Shown here piece after piece: positions 53,025 through 62,277 of a DNA stretch of 64,000 nucleotides. Both the position numbers and the translations under genes were made by a program. Below the pieces are notes generated by a model, which was given only the letters and a program-made list of their open reading frames with translations, made no database searches and was not told the DNA's origin. Location of the stretch: the NCBI RefSeq assembly GCF_024158745.1, contig NZ_JAMZAW010000001.1, positions 62,001-126,000 of the forward strand, in the 5' to 3' direction. Numbering within the stretch: position 1 is the stretch's first letter; every line of letters starts with the position of its first letter. This stretch comes from Paenibacillus tyrphae (GTDB lineage: Bacteria > Bacillota > Bacilli > Paenibacillales > NBRC-103111).

Positions 53025-53678
53025 TTACATTTGCAACACGCTGAGCTTGTCCTTCACCTGCTCGACCAGCTTCCGGGCGTCTTCTTGATTGTTCACCACG
53101 TCGGTCAGGTCCATATCGACGATTAACACATCGGACTGGTTATAATATTTCATCAGCCACTCGTCGTAACCTTTCCACAAATACCGGTAATACTCGACAA
53201 GCGATTCGTCCTGCTCGAAATCGCGCCCGCGCAGCGAAATGCGCCGCAGCACCGTCTCGAACGAGCCTTTCAAATAAACCATCAGATCGGGAGCTTTCTT
53301 CGGCAGCTCCTCCAGCTCTTCGAGCATATTGTTCGCAAGATTCTCGTACACCTGGAATTCCAGATTGTTGATGCGTCCGAGCTCACGGTTTACTTTTGCA
53401 AAATACCAGTCTTCGTAGATGCTCCGGTCCAAGACGTTGCGGTTGCTCCGCAGCGCCTTCTTGATCGACTTAAACCGGCTGTCCAAAAAGTACAGCTGGA
53501 GTAAAAACGGGTACCGGTGCTTCTCGATCTCTTCCTTCGATGCCGTATAGAAAAGCGGCAAAATCGGATTATCGTCCACGCTCTCGTAAAATACTTCCGA
53601 TCCGAGCTCCCGTCCAAGCAATTCGGCTACGGACGTTTTCCCCAGACCGATCATCCCCCCGACAACAATCACTGACAT
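53025..53678 (-). CDS. Deoxynucleoside kinase (deoxyguanosine/deoxyadenosine kinase family)
   Basis: Phosphorylates deoxynucleosides for salvage. The 217 residues have P-loop VGGMIGLGKTS, FYESVDDNPILPLFY, YFLDSRFKSIKKAL, the DRSIYED motif with the substrate-contacting arginine and glutamate, YLKGSFETVLRRISLRGRDFEQ (lid arginines) and the C-terminal VLIVDMDLTDV. This pattern fits the dCK/dGK group of Bacilli; whether it prefers dG or dA/dC cannot be told. GGGG lies upstream of the ATG. Confidence 0.92.
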   Translation of the reverse strand: MSVIVVGGMIGLGKTSVAELLGRELGSEVFYESVDDNPILPLFYTASKEEIEKHRYPFLLQLYFLDSRFKSIKKALRSNRNVLDRSIYEDWYFAKVNRELGRINNLEFQVYENLANNMLEELEELPKKAPDLMVYLKGSFETVLRRISLRGRDFEQDESLVEYYRYLWKGYDEWLMKYYNQSDVLIVDMDLTDVVNNQEDARKLVEQVKDKLSVLQM

Positions 53679-53821
53679 TGTCCCCTTTCTCCTTATGCCG
53701 CTTCTGTGAAGCTTATCATTTTAACAAAGCTCATTCATGGCTTAAAACAACTGCTCTATTATAGCAGGAAAGCCCGGTTTTGTCTCAACTTACGATAAAC
53801 GGCTGCACGTTCGCATCCAAA

Positions 53822-53848
53822 GAAAAAAGCGGTCATGGCGACCGCTTT
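53822..53848 (-). terminator. Rho-independent terminator of the oligopeptidase gene
   Basis: GAAAGCGGTC / GACCGCTTTTTT with a short loop, 7 nt after the stop codon on the minus strand. Confidence 0.88.
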
Positions 53849-53854
53849 CGTAGC

Positions 53855-55651
<1,797 letters not shown>

Positions 55652-55865
55652 CCAAGGGAACCCCTTTCGGATAAAGTATATGTAAACGAATAGTAACGCG
55701 AAAAACTGCGCACCTCATGTTATTCTACAAACGGTCAATTAACCCTTCCGGAAACCCTCCATTCCGCTGTGCGCCGCGTTGCCCGGCCGACCCGGCCTGA
55801 AAGCGGAGAACGTCTGCGAATCATTTTAGAAAACAACGGCTTGAGGCAGATCGCGAGGACATACC

Positions 55866-56039
55866 ATGAGATTCGTAACGAAAACGAGATTGGACCGTCT
55901 TCAGACGCTCCTCCGGTCCATCGCTGACGAGCAGCAGCAAAAAGAAGCCCTGCATCTTCTGGAATCGCTCAAACGGGATATCGATGAAAACTACGCGGAA
56001 ATCCGCAGACCAATCCGCCTTTATGAGAAAAATCAATGA
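55866..56039 (+). CDS. Small hypothetical protein (57 residues)
   Basis: A short frame, ATG at 55866 with GAGGA about 7 nt upstream, coding 57 residues rich in Leu, Arg, Glu and Gln (RLDRLQTLLRSIADEQQQKEALHLLESLKRDIDE), with a strong amphipathic helical or coiled-coil look. Its last 7 nt overlap the convergent cysC stop. Third-position composition resembles its neighbours. No family recognised; it could be a spurious frame. Confidence 0.55.
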   Translation: MRFVTKTRLDRLQTLLRSIADEQQQKEALHLLESLKRDIDENYAEIRRPIRLYEKNQ

Positions 56040-56572
56040 CCGCCCAACACTTGTAGTGCTAGCATGATTTGTTCCACATTATGTGTCAGGGAATGCTCAT
56101 TCGTATGAATCGTGAGCTCCGCATGCTCCGGGGGCTCGTAGACGTCAGATAGTCCGGTAAAATTCGGAATAAGCCCGAGCCGCGCCTTAGCATACAGCCC
56201 TTTGACGTCCCGCCGCTCGCATACCTCCAGCGGGCATTCTACATAAATTTCCATGAACCGCGGCAGCACCGACCTCGCGTAATCTCTCATGCTGCGGTAC
56301 GGCGTGATGGCCGACACGAGCACGATTGCGCCGCTATCGGCGTGCGTTTTCGCAAGCTCGACAATCCGGCGGATATGCTCAAGCCGGTCGGCGGGTGTGA
56401 AGCCCAGATCGCTGGATAGCGTCTTGCGCAGTTCGTCTCCATCCAGCCATTCGATCCGGCGTCCCTGTTCGCGCAGAACGGATGCCGCCTCCCGCGCCGT
56501 CGTCGTCTTCCCCGAGCCGGACAGCCCGGTAAACCAGAGGACCGAGCCTTTCCTTTCGTTCAAAGGCCGCAT
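56033..56572 (-). CDS. cysC: Adenylylsulfate (APS) kinase
   Basis: Phosphorylates APS to PAPS, the sulfate donor. The 179 residues have P-loop FTGLSGSGKTTTA, LDGDELRKTLSSDLGFTPADR, SAITPYRSMRDYAR, EIYVECPLEVCERRDVKGLYAKAR and NFTGLSDVYEPPEHAELTIHT. A Thr stands where most CysC proteins have the Ser of ISPYR. It overlaps the upstream radical SAM gene by 13 nt (GGAGG ribosome site inside that gene), so it is translated with the STM4011-4015 genes. No ATP sulfurylase or PAPS reductase gene is nearby, which sets it apart from an assimilation operon. Confidence 0.9.
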   Translation of the reverse strand: MRPLNERKGSVLWFTGLSGSGKTTTAREAASVLREQGRRIEWLDGDELRKTLSSDLGFTPADRLEHIRRIVELAKTHADSGAIVLVSAITPYRSMRDYARSVLPRFMEIYVECPLEVCERRDVKGLYAKARLGLIPNFTGLSDVYEPPEHAELTIHTNEHSLTHNVEQIMLALQVLGGH

Positions 56573-57462
56573 GGTGACGCCTCCTTCCCGGCATATCGCG
56601 CATCCACGCTGGGAACTCGTTCCAATATTCCTTTTCCGTAAATCGACGCCATCGACAGCTCCGGCATATGCACGTAGCCGATGTAACAGCCGCACGTTTT
56701 CATCCGGCACGGTCTCTCCGCGGACAACCGTTCCAAGCCGTCGCGGTACAAATGCCCGATCACTCCCCGGTCCTTATAGCAGCGCTTGACCAGCCCCGAG
56801 CCTGTAACGAAAAACACGCGGCTTCCCGTGGCACAAGGTTTCCCCATGCTGTCATAGTCCCGTGCATTCCACTCGAAATAAGGGTCGATTTCGCGAAAGG
56901 CCGCCATCTCCTCGGCCGAATAGTACGCCGGCTGGTCCTTGTACGCGTTCACCCACAAGTAAACATCCTGAGGCAGCGCGCGTCGCAGCGAACGGATCGG
57001 CTCAAGATAGCTTTTGATCCCGACGGAGCCGATGCTGAAAGAAATCCCTTTGTCGTAAAGCTGCGTGCACTGGGCCAGAAACGACGCTTCGCTCGTTTGA
57101 CCGGGATGGTACGTGACCCAGAACGCCGCCTTGTCCTTGTTCAGCCCGTTCGTCCAATCCAGCTTGACGGACAAGTTCGTCTGGATCGCCACTTTGTCTA
57201 CGTGCTCCAGATGAGACAGCTCCGTCAACGCCTCGCGGTACCACCGGTGGACGAGCGCCTCGCCGTACGGATTGAAGAAGAGGGACAGACGCCTGCCGTC
57301 CGTCCCCTGCTCCCGAACCCATGCTACAAACCGCTCCAGTTGCGCCTTGTCCTTCGCCAGCGTCTCTCGGCTGTCCGTCGTTTTGCTGAAAGGGCAATAC
57401 GGACAATCGTAGTTGCAGGAGGATAACGCGCCGCGGTAATACAACGTCGTGCTTACACGCAT
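56560..57462 (-). CDS. STM4011-family radical SAM protein
   Basis: A 300-residue radical SAM enzyme of unknown reaction. The CxxxCxxC motif is CNYDCPYCPF near residue 17, followed by SLFFNPYGEALVHRWYREAL. A C-terminal cysteine set (CYKDRGVIGHL, CRMKTCGCYIGYVH) could hold a second iron-sulfur cluster, as in SPASM-like enzymes. It matches the STM4011 group named after the Salmonella locus STM4011-STM4015. Its start overlaps the upstream gene by 10 nt; GGAGG precedes it. Confidence 0.85.
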   Translation of the reverse strand: MRVSTTLYYRGALSSCNYDCPYCPFSKTTDSRETLAKDKAQLERFVAWVREQGTDGRRLSLFFNPYGEALVHRWYREALTELSHLEHVDKVAIQTNLSVKLDWTNGLNKDKAAFWVTYHPGQTSEASFLAQCTQLYDKGISFSIGSVGIKSYLEPIRSLRRALPQDVYLWVNAYKDQPAYYSAEEMAAFREIDPYFEWNARDYDSMGKPCATGSRVFFVTGSGLVKRCYKDRGVIGHLYRDGLERLSAERPCRMKTCGCYIGYVHMPELSMASIYGKGILERVPSVDARYAGKEASPCGL

Positions 57463-58799
57463 ACGTATTCCTCCATCCGCTCCCTGACCTCCGGTGAGAT
57501 CAGCCAGTCGCCGATCGCATCGGAATAGGCCATGCCTTCGTCCGTTAGGCGCATCGCACCGTCTTCCAGTACAGCGAACCCGGCAGCCAGCAGCCGACTC
57601 AGTTCGGGACGGTCGGCGAACGGATCGCTGCCGAACCTTGCTTCATAAGCACGCCGCTCCAGCCCTTCGCGGTGCAGCAGCGCCTTGATAACGAAACGGC
57701 GCTGCTGCTCGGCCAGGTTTAAGACGAAGCCGTAATCGGCCGTATCGTAGCTTGACGCAGAGACGTAGTCGGCGATAATGCTTTGCGTCGCCTTGTAGCT
57801 TACGCCGTAGCGGGAAGCGTAATGCACCTCCCTCGTGTATGAACGCGCGCCGCAGCCGAGACCGACCATCCCTTCCTCCTGACAGCCGTAAGGCAGCAGG
57901 TTCTTCCCGGACTTCGCGTCCGGCTTGGCGAACCGCCGCATCGAGAACGCCTCGTAGCCCTTCTCCTTCAAGCGTTCGCAAGCGGCTCGATACATATCCA
58001 GCCGGTGATCCGACCCTCTGCGGCGCAGCTCCTCCGGCTTCAAGATCGTATTCTCGCGCGTATATAGCGGGTAAATGAAAATTTCCTCAGGCTCATATTC
58101 CATTGCCCGATCCAGCGAATACAGCCACGTTTCCACCGTCTGGCCGGGCAGCCCGTAGATCAGATCGAGATTAAGCACGGCAAAGTCGTGCCGTTTCAGC
58201 ACTTCGAGCGCGCGCATCACTTCGCCCGGCTTTTGCGGGCGGTAGATCGCAGCGGCTTCCGCTTCAATGAAGCTTTGAATCCCCATGCTCACCCGGTCGA
58301 CCTTCCGCTCCTTCAGCAGCTTCATTCGCGCATCGGTCACGGTATCCGGGGACGTCTCGACGGAGATCGAGGCGCGGTCCGGATCGAGCCCCATCACCTG
58401 CTCTGCGATATCGAACAAACGTTCGAGAAGCCGCTCGTTCAGCAGCGTCGGCGTCCCGCCGCCGATCGCAAAGCGGGAGAACGGACGGTGAGAAACCATG
58501 GGCGCCCACTGCCTCGCCTGACGCTCCAATGCAGCGACATACTGCTCGTGCGCGTCGGCGCTCCGGTCGGGCAGCGTAAACAGGTTGCAGAACCCGCACC
58601 GGGCCGCACAGAACGGAATGTGCATATATAAAAAGAACGACTCCCCGCTCTCGCTCTTCCACAGCTCGTGCAGCGGCAGCGGCGGATTCAGTTCGCGATA
58701 GGCTGTTTTATGCGGATAGGAGTACAAGTAAGACCGGTATGGCGATGTGGCGATTTGCTCCGACCAGCGCCGGATGTCTTCTGATTCCCGGAATTCCAC
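57453..58799 (-). CDS. STM4012-family radical SAM protein (HemN-like)
   Basis: A 448-residue radical SAM enzyme with a HemN-type layout: LYMHIPFCAARCGFCNLFT (cluster motif CAARCGFC), FAIGGGTPTLL, SVETSPDTVTDARMKLLKERKVDRVSMGIQSF, LNLDLIYGLPGQTVETW, a C-terminal HemN-like winged region. It is separate from true coproporphyrinogen dehydrogenases and fits the STM4012 group. GTG start, GGAGGG 7 nt upstream. Reaction unknown; HemN relatives include methyltransferases and haem chaperones. Confidence 0.88.
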   Translation of the reverse strand: MEFRESEDIRRWSEQIATSPYRSYLYSYPHKTAYRELNPPLPLHELWKSESGESFFLYMHIPFCAARCGFCNLFTLPDRSADAHEQYVAALERQARQWAPMVSHRPFSRFAIGGGTPTLLNERLLERLFDIAEQVMGLDPDRASISVETSPDTVTDARMKLLKERKVDRVSMGIQSFIEAEAAAIYRPQKPGEVMRALEVLKRHDFAVLNLDLIYGLPGQTVETWLYSLDRAMEYEPEEIFIYPLYTRENTILKPEELRRRGSDHRLDMYRAACERLKEKGYEAFSMRRFAKPDAKSGKNLLPYGCQEEGMVGLGCGARSYTREVHYASRYGVSYKATQSIIADYVSASSYDTADYGFVLNLAEQQRRFVIKALLHREGLERRAYEARFGSDPFADRPELSRLLAAGFAVLEDGAMRLTDEGMAYSDAIGDWLISPEVRERMEEYVCV

Positions 58800-58830
58800 T
58801 TGATGTCCCTCCTTTGATAGCTGTTATGGC

Positions 58831-59616
58831 TTATAGAATAAATTCCCGGTACGGCACGTTCCATACGACCTCGTGCGCCAGCCGGTGGCCGTGATACCCG
58901 TCCTCGCCGTAAGCGGTTCCGTGGTCGGAGCAGACGATGCAGAACGTCTTGCCCCGCGCGCGCATTGCCTCGAACAGCCTTCCAAGCTGTCCGTCCACAT
59001 AGCGCAGCGCTGCCCGCTGGGTTTCCACCGAGTCGCGTTTTGCTCCGGGTACGAAATAATGGTTCGGACCGTGTATGGCGCTCACGTTCATGAAGAGAAA
59101 CAGCTTCTGGTCCGGGTCGGCAGAGCCGATCAGCTTCAGCGCATGGTTCACCTGATGCTCCGTGGAGCGCGGATTCGTTACACCGAACGTCTGGCGCCAG
59201 TAGCTCTCTTGAAAATACGACGGTAACACTTTCGCCAGCGGCACTTTTTTCGTAAAAAAAATGACACCGCCGATGCAGATCGTCCGGTACCCTTCCCCGG
59301 CAAGGCCGGAGACGATGTCGGGCGTATCGAACAGCCATGTGTTCGGATTGGTCGGCAGTCCCGTATTTTTCGAGTGGAACAGCCGGACATGGCTCGCCTT
59401 GTCCGTATTCGCAGGCGTCGGCAAAAAACCGCCGAAGAACGCGTGATGCGCGGCATACGTAAAACTGCCCGGCGTATGACGCTTTTCCCAGCCGCCCGTG
59501 CCACACAGATGGGGACAGTTCTCTTCCTCCAGCTTCGCCACGTCATAGCGCAACGTATCAAGCGTCACAAACAAAATGTCGTGGGTGCCGACAATGTCGT
59601 TCATATTGATGCTCAT
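58831..59616 (-). CDS. STM4013-family sulfatase-fold hydrolase
   Basis: A 261-residue member of the alkaline phosphatase/sulfatase superfamily, shorter than most. Metal-site motifs LFVTLDTLRYD near the N terminus and CSDHGTAYGEDGYHGHR near the C terminus are clear. The usual formylglycine motif (C/S-x-P-x-R) is absent; a Thr in GSFTYAAHHAFFGG sits where the nucleophile would be, as in phosphodiesterases or phosphatases of this fold. Reading it as a phosphate-handling enzyme is therefore as likely as sulfatase. Four nt separate it from the upstream gene. Confidence 0.85.
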   Translation of the reverse strand: MSINMNDIVGTHDILFVTLDTLRYDVAKLEEENCPHLCGTGGWEKRHTPGSFTYAAHHAFFGGFLPTPANTDKASHVRLFHSKNTGLPTNPNTWLFDTPDIVSGLAGEGYRTICIGGVIFFTKKVPLAKVLPSYFQESYWRQTFGVTNPRSTEHQVNHALKLIGSADPDQKLFLFMNVSAIHGPNHYFVPGAKRDSVETQRAALRYVDGQLGRLFEAMRARGKTFCIVCSDHGTAYGEDGYHGHRLAHEVVWNVPYREFIL

Positions 59617-59619
59617 GCT

Positions 59620-60807
59620 TCATTCATCCTTTAACATGCGGGTCATTTGCCATTCGTAGGTATCCATTCCTTCGTAACGAACGTTCAGCAGCAGATCGCC
59701 GAACGGATTAATATCGACGATATAAGGACGCAAGGCGCCTTTGGCGAGAAGCACGTCGATCCCTGCCACAGCGGAACGCGGAAACATCGAAGCAACCTGC
59801 TCCCCGGCCTCGGCCACCGCCTGAACGGTGGCTGCGGACAGCCCAAGCTCCTCCAGCCCGGCCCGCTCGTTGCGCAGGTGTAGGTTCGTGATCGGCGTGC
59901 GGCTGAGTCGGGCAACCCGGTGGCATGCTTCGCCATCGACGACGAGTTGGCGGATATCGAATGCACGGCCGTCGTGCGATGCTTTCTGCACCCACTGCTC
60001 GACATGCATGCCTTGAGCGCCCAGCCAATTGATGATTTCGCGGATGATCGGGCGTTCCCGGTATCTGCGAATACGGCGCGAATTGTAATATACTCGCTCA
60101 TACCCAAGACGCTCGAAGCCGATCGTCGTGTCGGCCAACTCCGCACCGGTAGACGGGTTAATCTGGTAAGCCAGCACCCCGGAGGCCGAGGAGCCGAACG
60201 CCAGCTTGACGAAAACGCGCCGCATGCCGGTCCGCTCCATCGCTTCGCGGAGTTGGTCGTAGCTCCGGATAGAACCAGCCTCCCCCGGAGCCAGGGGAAC
60301 CCGTACACCCCGGGAGCTGAGCAGCCTATGGCAGCGGCGCTTGTCAAACATGACCGCGATTTCCTGCGGATCGTTCGTCCAGCGCGCTTCCGGCGCCGTT
60401 TCGGCCAAGTCGGCGCGAAGCCCGGACAGCATCCGGCAAAATCCGCGAAACCATTGCGATGGATAGTAGATGCGTCCCGGTTGCTCGGGCAAGTTCCGGG
60501 CCGCTTGCGCCGAAATGACCGGCATCGGGAGAAACTTCGGCAATGGGAAAAGCTCGTCCGCTTGCCCGCCGTCGGCTGCACCGAGCGCAATCAGCTCGCG
60601 CTCCACCGGGAAATGCTCGCCGGGCGAGTCCAGCCGGACAAGGACAGGCTCTCCGCCCGTGATTTCACGCCATCGAATGCGTCCCTGCAGCAGATCGAGA
60701 TACGGCACAATCGTCGCCGGAGGCATCCCGAGCCTCCGGCGTGCTTCCTGCAGCATCGTTGTCCTCCGGTTACCGGGATTGCCAACAACAATCAGCGGAC
60801 GGGGCAT
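59620..60807 (-). CDS. STM4014-family ATP-grasp protein
   Basis: A 395-residue ATP-grasp enzyme, forming an amide, ester or similar bond with ATP. The N-terminal preATP-grasp part starts LIVVGNPGNRRTTMLQEA; the ATP-binding part has RRVFVKLAFGSSASGVLAYQ, HVEQWVQKASHDGRAFDIRQLVVDGE and the metal site AGIDVLLAKGALRPYIVDINPFGDLL. The overall plan resembles RimK/peptide-modifying ATP-grasp enzymes. Its ATG immediately follows the TAG of the STM4015 gene. Substrate unknown. Confidence 0.85.
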   Translation of the reverse strand: MPRPLIVVGNPGNRRTTMLQEARRRLGMPPATIVPYLDLLQGRIRWREITGGEPVLVRLDSPGEHFPVERELIALGAADGGQADELFPLPKFLPMPVISAQAARNLPEQPGRIYYPSQWFRGFCRMLSGLRADLAETAPEARWTNDPQEIAVMFDKRRCHRLLSSRGVRVPLAPGEAGSIRSYDQLREAMERTGMRRVFVKLAFGSSASGVLAYQINPSTGAELADTTIGFERLGYERVYYNSRRIRRYRERPIIREIINWLGAQGMHVEQWVQKASHDGRAFDIRQLVVDGEACHRVARLSRTPITNLHLRNERAGLEELGLSAATVQAVAEAGEQVASMFPRSAVAGIDVLLAKGALRPYIVDINPFGDLLLNVRYEGMDTYEWQMTRMLKDE

Positions 60808-61653
60808 CTACTCCGTGACCGCCGGATAGCGCCAATCATCGTCATCGTCGCTCTGCTGCTGGTCGCTGACATCGACGGACATGCCCGACGTTTGCCAGCG
60901 CCTTACCATCTTGTCCGACATGTAGTGATAGTTCAGGTCGAGGAACGAAAGCTTCCGGACGCGTTCGCTCGCCAGCAGCGCTTCCGCACCTTGGTCGCTA
61001 AGGGTTCCCAGCGATAAATCGAGCGTATGCAATTGATCGAGGATCGGCGAATTCGCAATTTCAATCGCAATTTCGTCTTGAATCTCGCTGTCTTTCAGAC
61101 CGAGGTAAGTCAATTTGGGAAAGCGCCCTGGTTCCATGAGCGGTTTAACATCCTCCAGACCGCCGTCAAAACCGTAATTGTCTACGCCGAGATAAAGCTC
61201 CAGCTTTCTCAGCTCCGGCAGCTCGGCGTCGCGAATATCGGCGAGCACTTCCTTGCTCAGGCCGCCGCAGATAATTACCAATTCTTCCAACCGTCCGTGC
61301 TTCAACGGCTTCAAGAACAACCCGGTGCTGCCTTGAATGCAGAACGAAGTAAGCTGCGGAAACGCCTCTAACAGCGGAGCCAGATTCGTCTGCATAATCC
61401 ACGAAATTTCGCATTCCTCCGAATCCATGTCGCCGATAAACAGCTTGCGCAACGCCGGGAAAGCGTCCTTATGCCCGATCAATACATCCATGAACGTATC
61501 GGGACCTTCTTCATAAGCCTGTCCCCACGAGCCGATCGTCAGCTCTACGACCTCCCGACTCTCGGGCTTCGCGGCCAATTGCTCGATCAACTGCTCCATG
61601 CGCATTCCATCTTCGTATTCGTCGTAGCCGATTTCCAAACGGACTTCTGTCAT
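60808..61653 (-). CDS. STM4015-family leucine-rich-repeat protein
   Basis: A 281-residue protein built mostly of leucine-rich repeats: FPALRKLFIGDM, FPQLTSFCIQGS, RLEELVIICGGL, LPELRKLELYLG, FPKLTYLGLKDSEI, LDQLHTLDLSLGTLSDQGAEALL, VRKLSFLDLNYHYMSDKMV. It ends in an acidic tail SDDDDD then RYPAVTE. No catalytic motif is seen; it looks like a binding scaffold or a modification substrate. The ATG at 61653 has GGAGGG 6 nt upstream; it is the first gene of the STM cluster. Confidence 0.83.
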   Translation of the reverse strand: MTEVRLEIGYDEYEDGMRMEQLIEQLAAKPESREVVELTIGSWGQAYEEGPDTFMDVLIGHKDAFPALRKLFIGDMDSEECEISWIMQTNLAPLLEAFPQLTSFCIQGSTGLFLKPLKHGRLEELVIICGGLSKEVLADIRDAELPELRKLELYLGVDNYGFDGGLEDVKPLMEPGRFPKLTYLGLKDSEIQDEIAIEIANSPILDQLHTLDLSLGTLSDQGAEALLASERVRKLSFLDLNYHYMSDKMVRRWQTSGMSVDVSDQQQSDDDDDWRYPAVTE

Positions 61654-61799
61654 CGATAACCCTCCCACTATCTGCCATACTCTTTTCTAAACTATCATCC
61701 GGTTTTGGTTTCGTCAATCCGAACAAGCTATGCGTCATGCCTGAGATACAGGGTCAAGAGACTTTTTTCTTAACTTAAGAGAATTTTCTGTAAATTGTA

Positions 61800-61827
61800 T
61801 TGACTACGAACAAATGTTTGGTATAAT
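61800..61827 (+). promoter_or_regulatory. Sigma-A promoter of the SOS-type gene
   Basis: TTGACT - 16 nt - TATAAT, with a LexA box in the spacer, 48 nt upstream of the start codon at 61876. Confidence 0.85.
61807..61820 (+). promoter_or_regulatory. LexA (SOS) box 1
   Basis: CGAACAAATGTTTG fits the Bacillus LexA/DinR consensus CGAACRNRYGTTYC at 13 of 14 positions and lies between the -35 and -10 boxes. Confidence 0.85.
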
Positions 61828-61835
61828 AGACAACA

Positions 61836-61849
61836 AGAACGCATGTTCC
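61836..61849 (+). promoter_or_regulatory. LexA (SOS) box 2
   Basis: AGAACGCATGTTCC, a perfect GAAC-N4-GTTC core, matches the LexA consensus at 13 of 14 positions just downstream of the -10 box. Confidence 0.85.
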
Positions 61850-61875
61850 TATTTCCTGAGAGGAGTGTAGATACG

Positions 61876-62172
61876 ATGGTGACAAATGTTAGATTTATCG
61901 AACGGGACTACTATAAGAATGTCATGGCCGAAAATGGCGAACAGCTCACGGAGCAGCAGATCGAAAAAATTTTGGATGCGTCGGAGCCGTTCTGGGCAGA
62001 TCTTACTTTTAAATTTTTCGAAAACGGATCGATGATCATTATCGACAACCATACCGAGCTACAAGTTCCTCTCAGCAGCCTGAGTGGAGCGGCATGCGAG
62101 TTTTACGCCCAGCAGCGGATCAAAATGATCAAAGCCAAGCTTAGAAATCAGAAAATTACGGAAGCTTCCTAA
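61876..62172 (+). CDS. Hypothetical protein with SOS-type promoter (98 residues)
   Basis: A soluble-looking 98-residue protein with no signal peptide or membrane segment. It starts MVTNVRFIERDYYKN, has helical and beta segments (EQQIEKILDASEPFWADLTFKFFENGSMIIID), and ends in a Lys-rich helix (QQRIKMIKAKLRNQKI). No family recognised. GGAGTG lies about 10 nt before the ATG. Two LexA boxes straddle its -10 region, so it should be induced by DNA damage. It is transcribed divergently from the STM4015 gene. Confidence 0.8.
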   Translation: MVTNVRFIERDYYKNVMAENGEQLTEQQIEKILDASEPFWADLTFKFFENGSMIIIDNHTELQVPLSSLSGAACEFYAQQRIKMIKAKLRNQKITEAS

Positions 62173-62277
62173 ACAAAGATTAAAATACAAAAGTCCGCGC
62201 AGTCTCCGGGGTTGTCCCTTCGTTCCGCAACGGACCTTTACGCTAATTATTTTGTAACGTATTATGCTTGTACTAAG

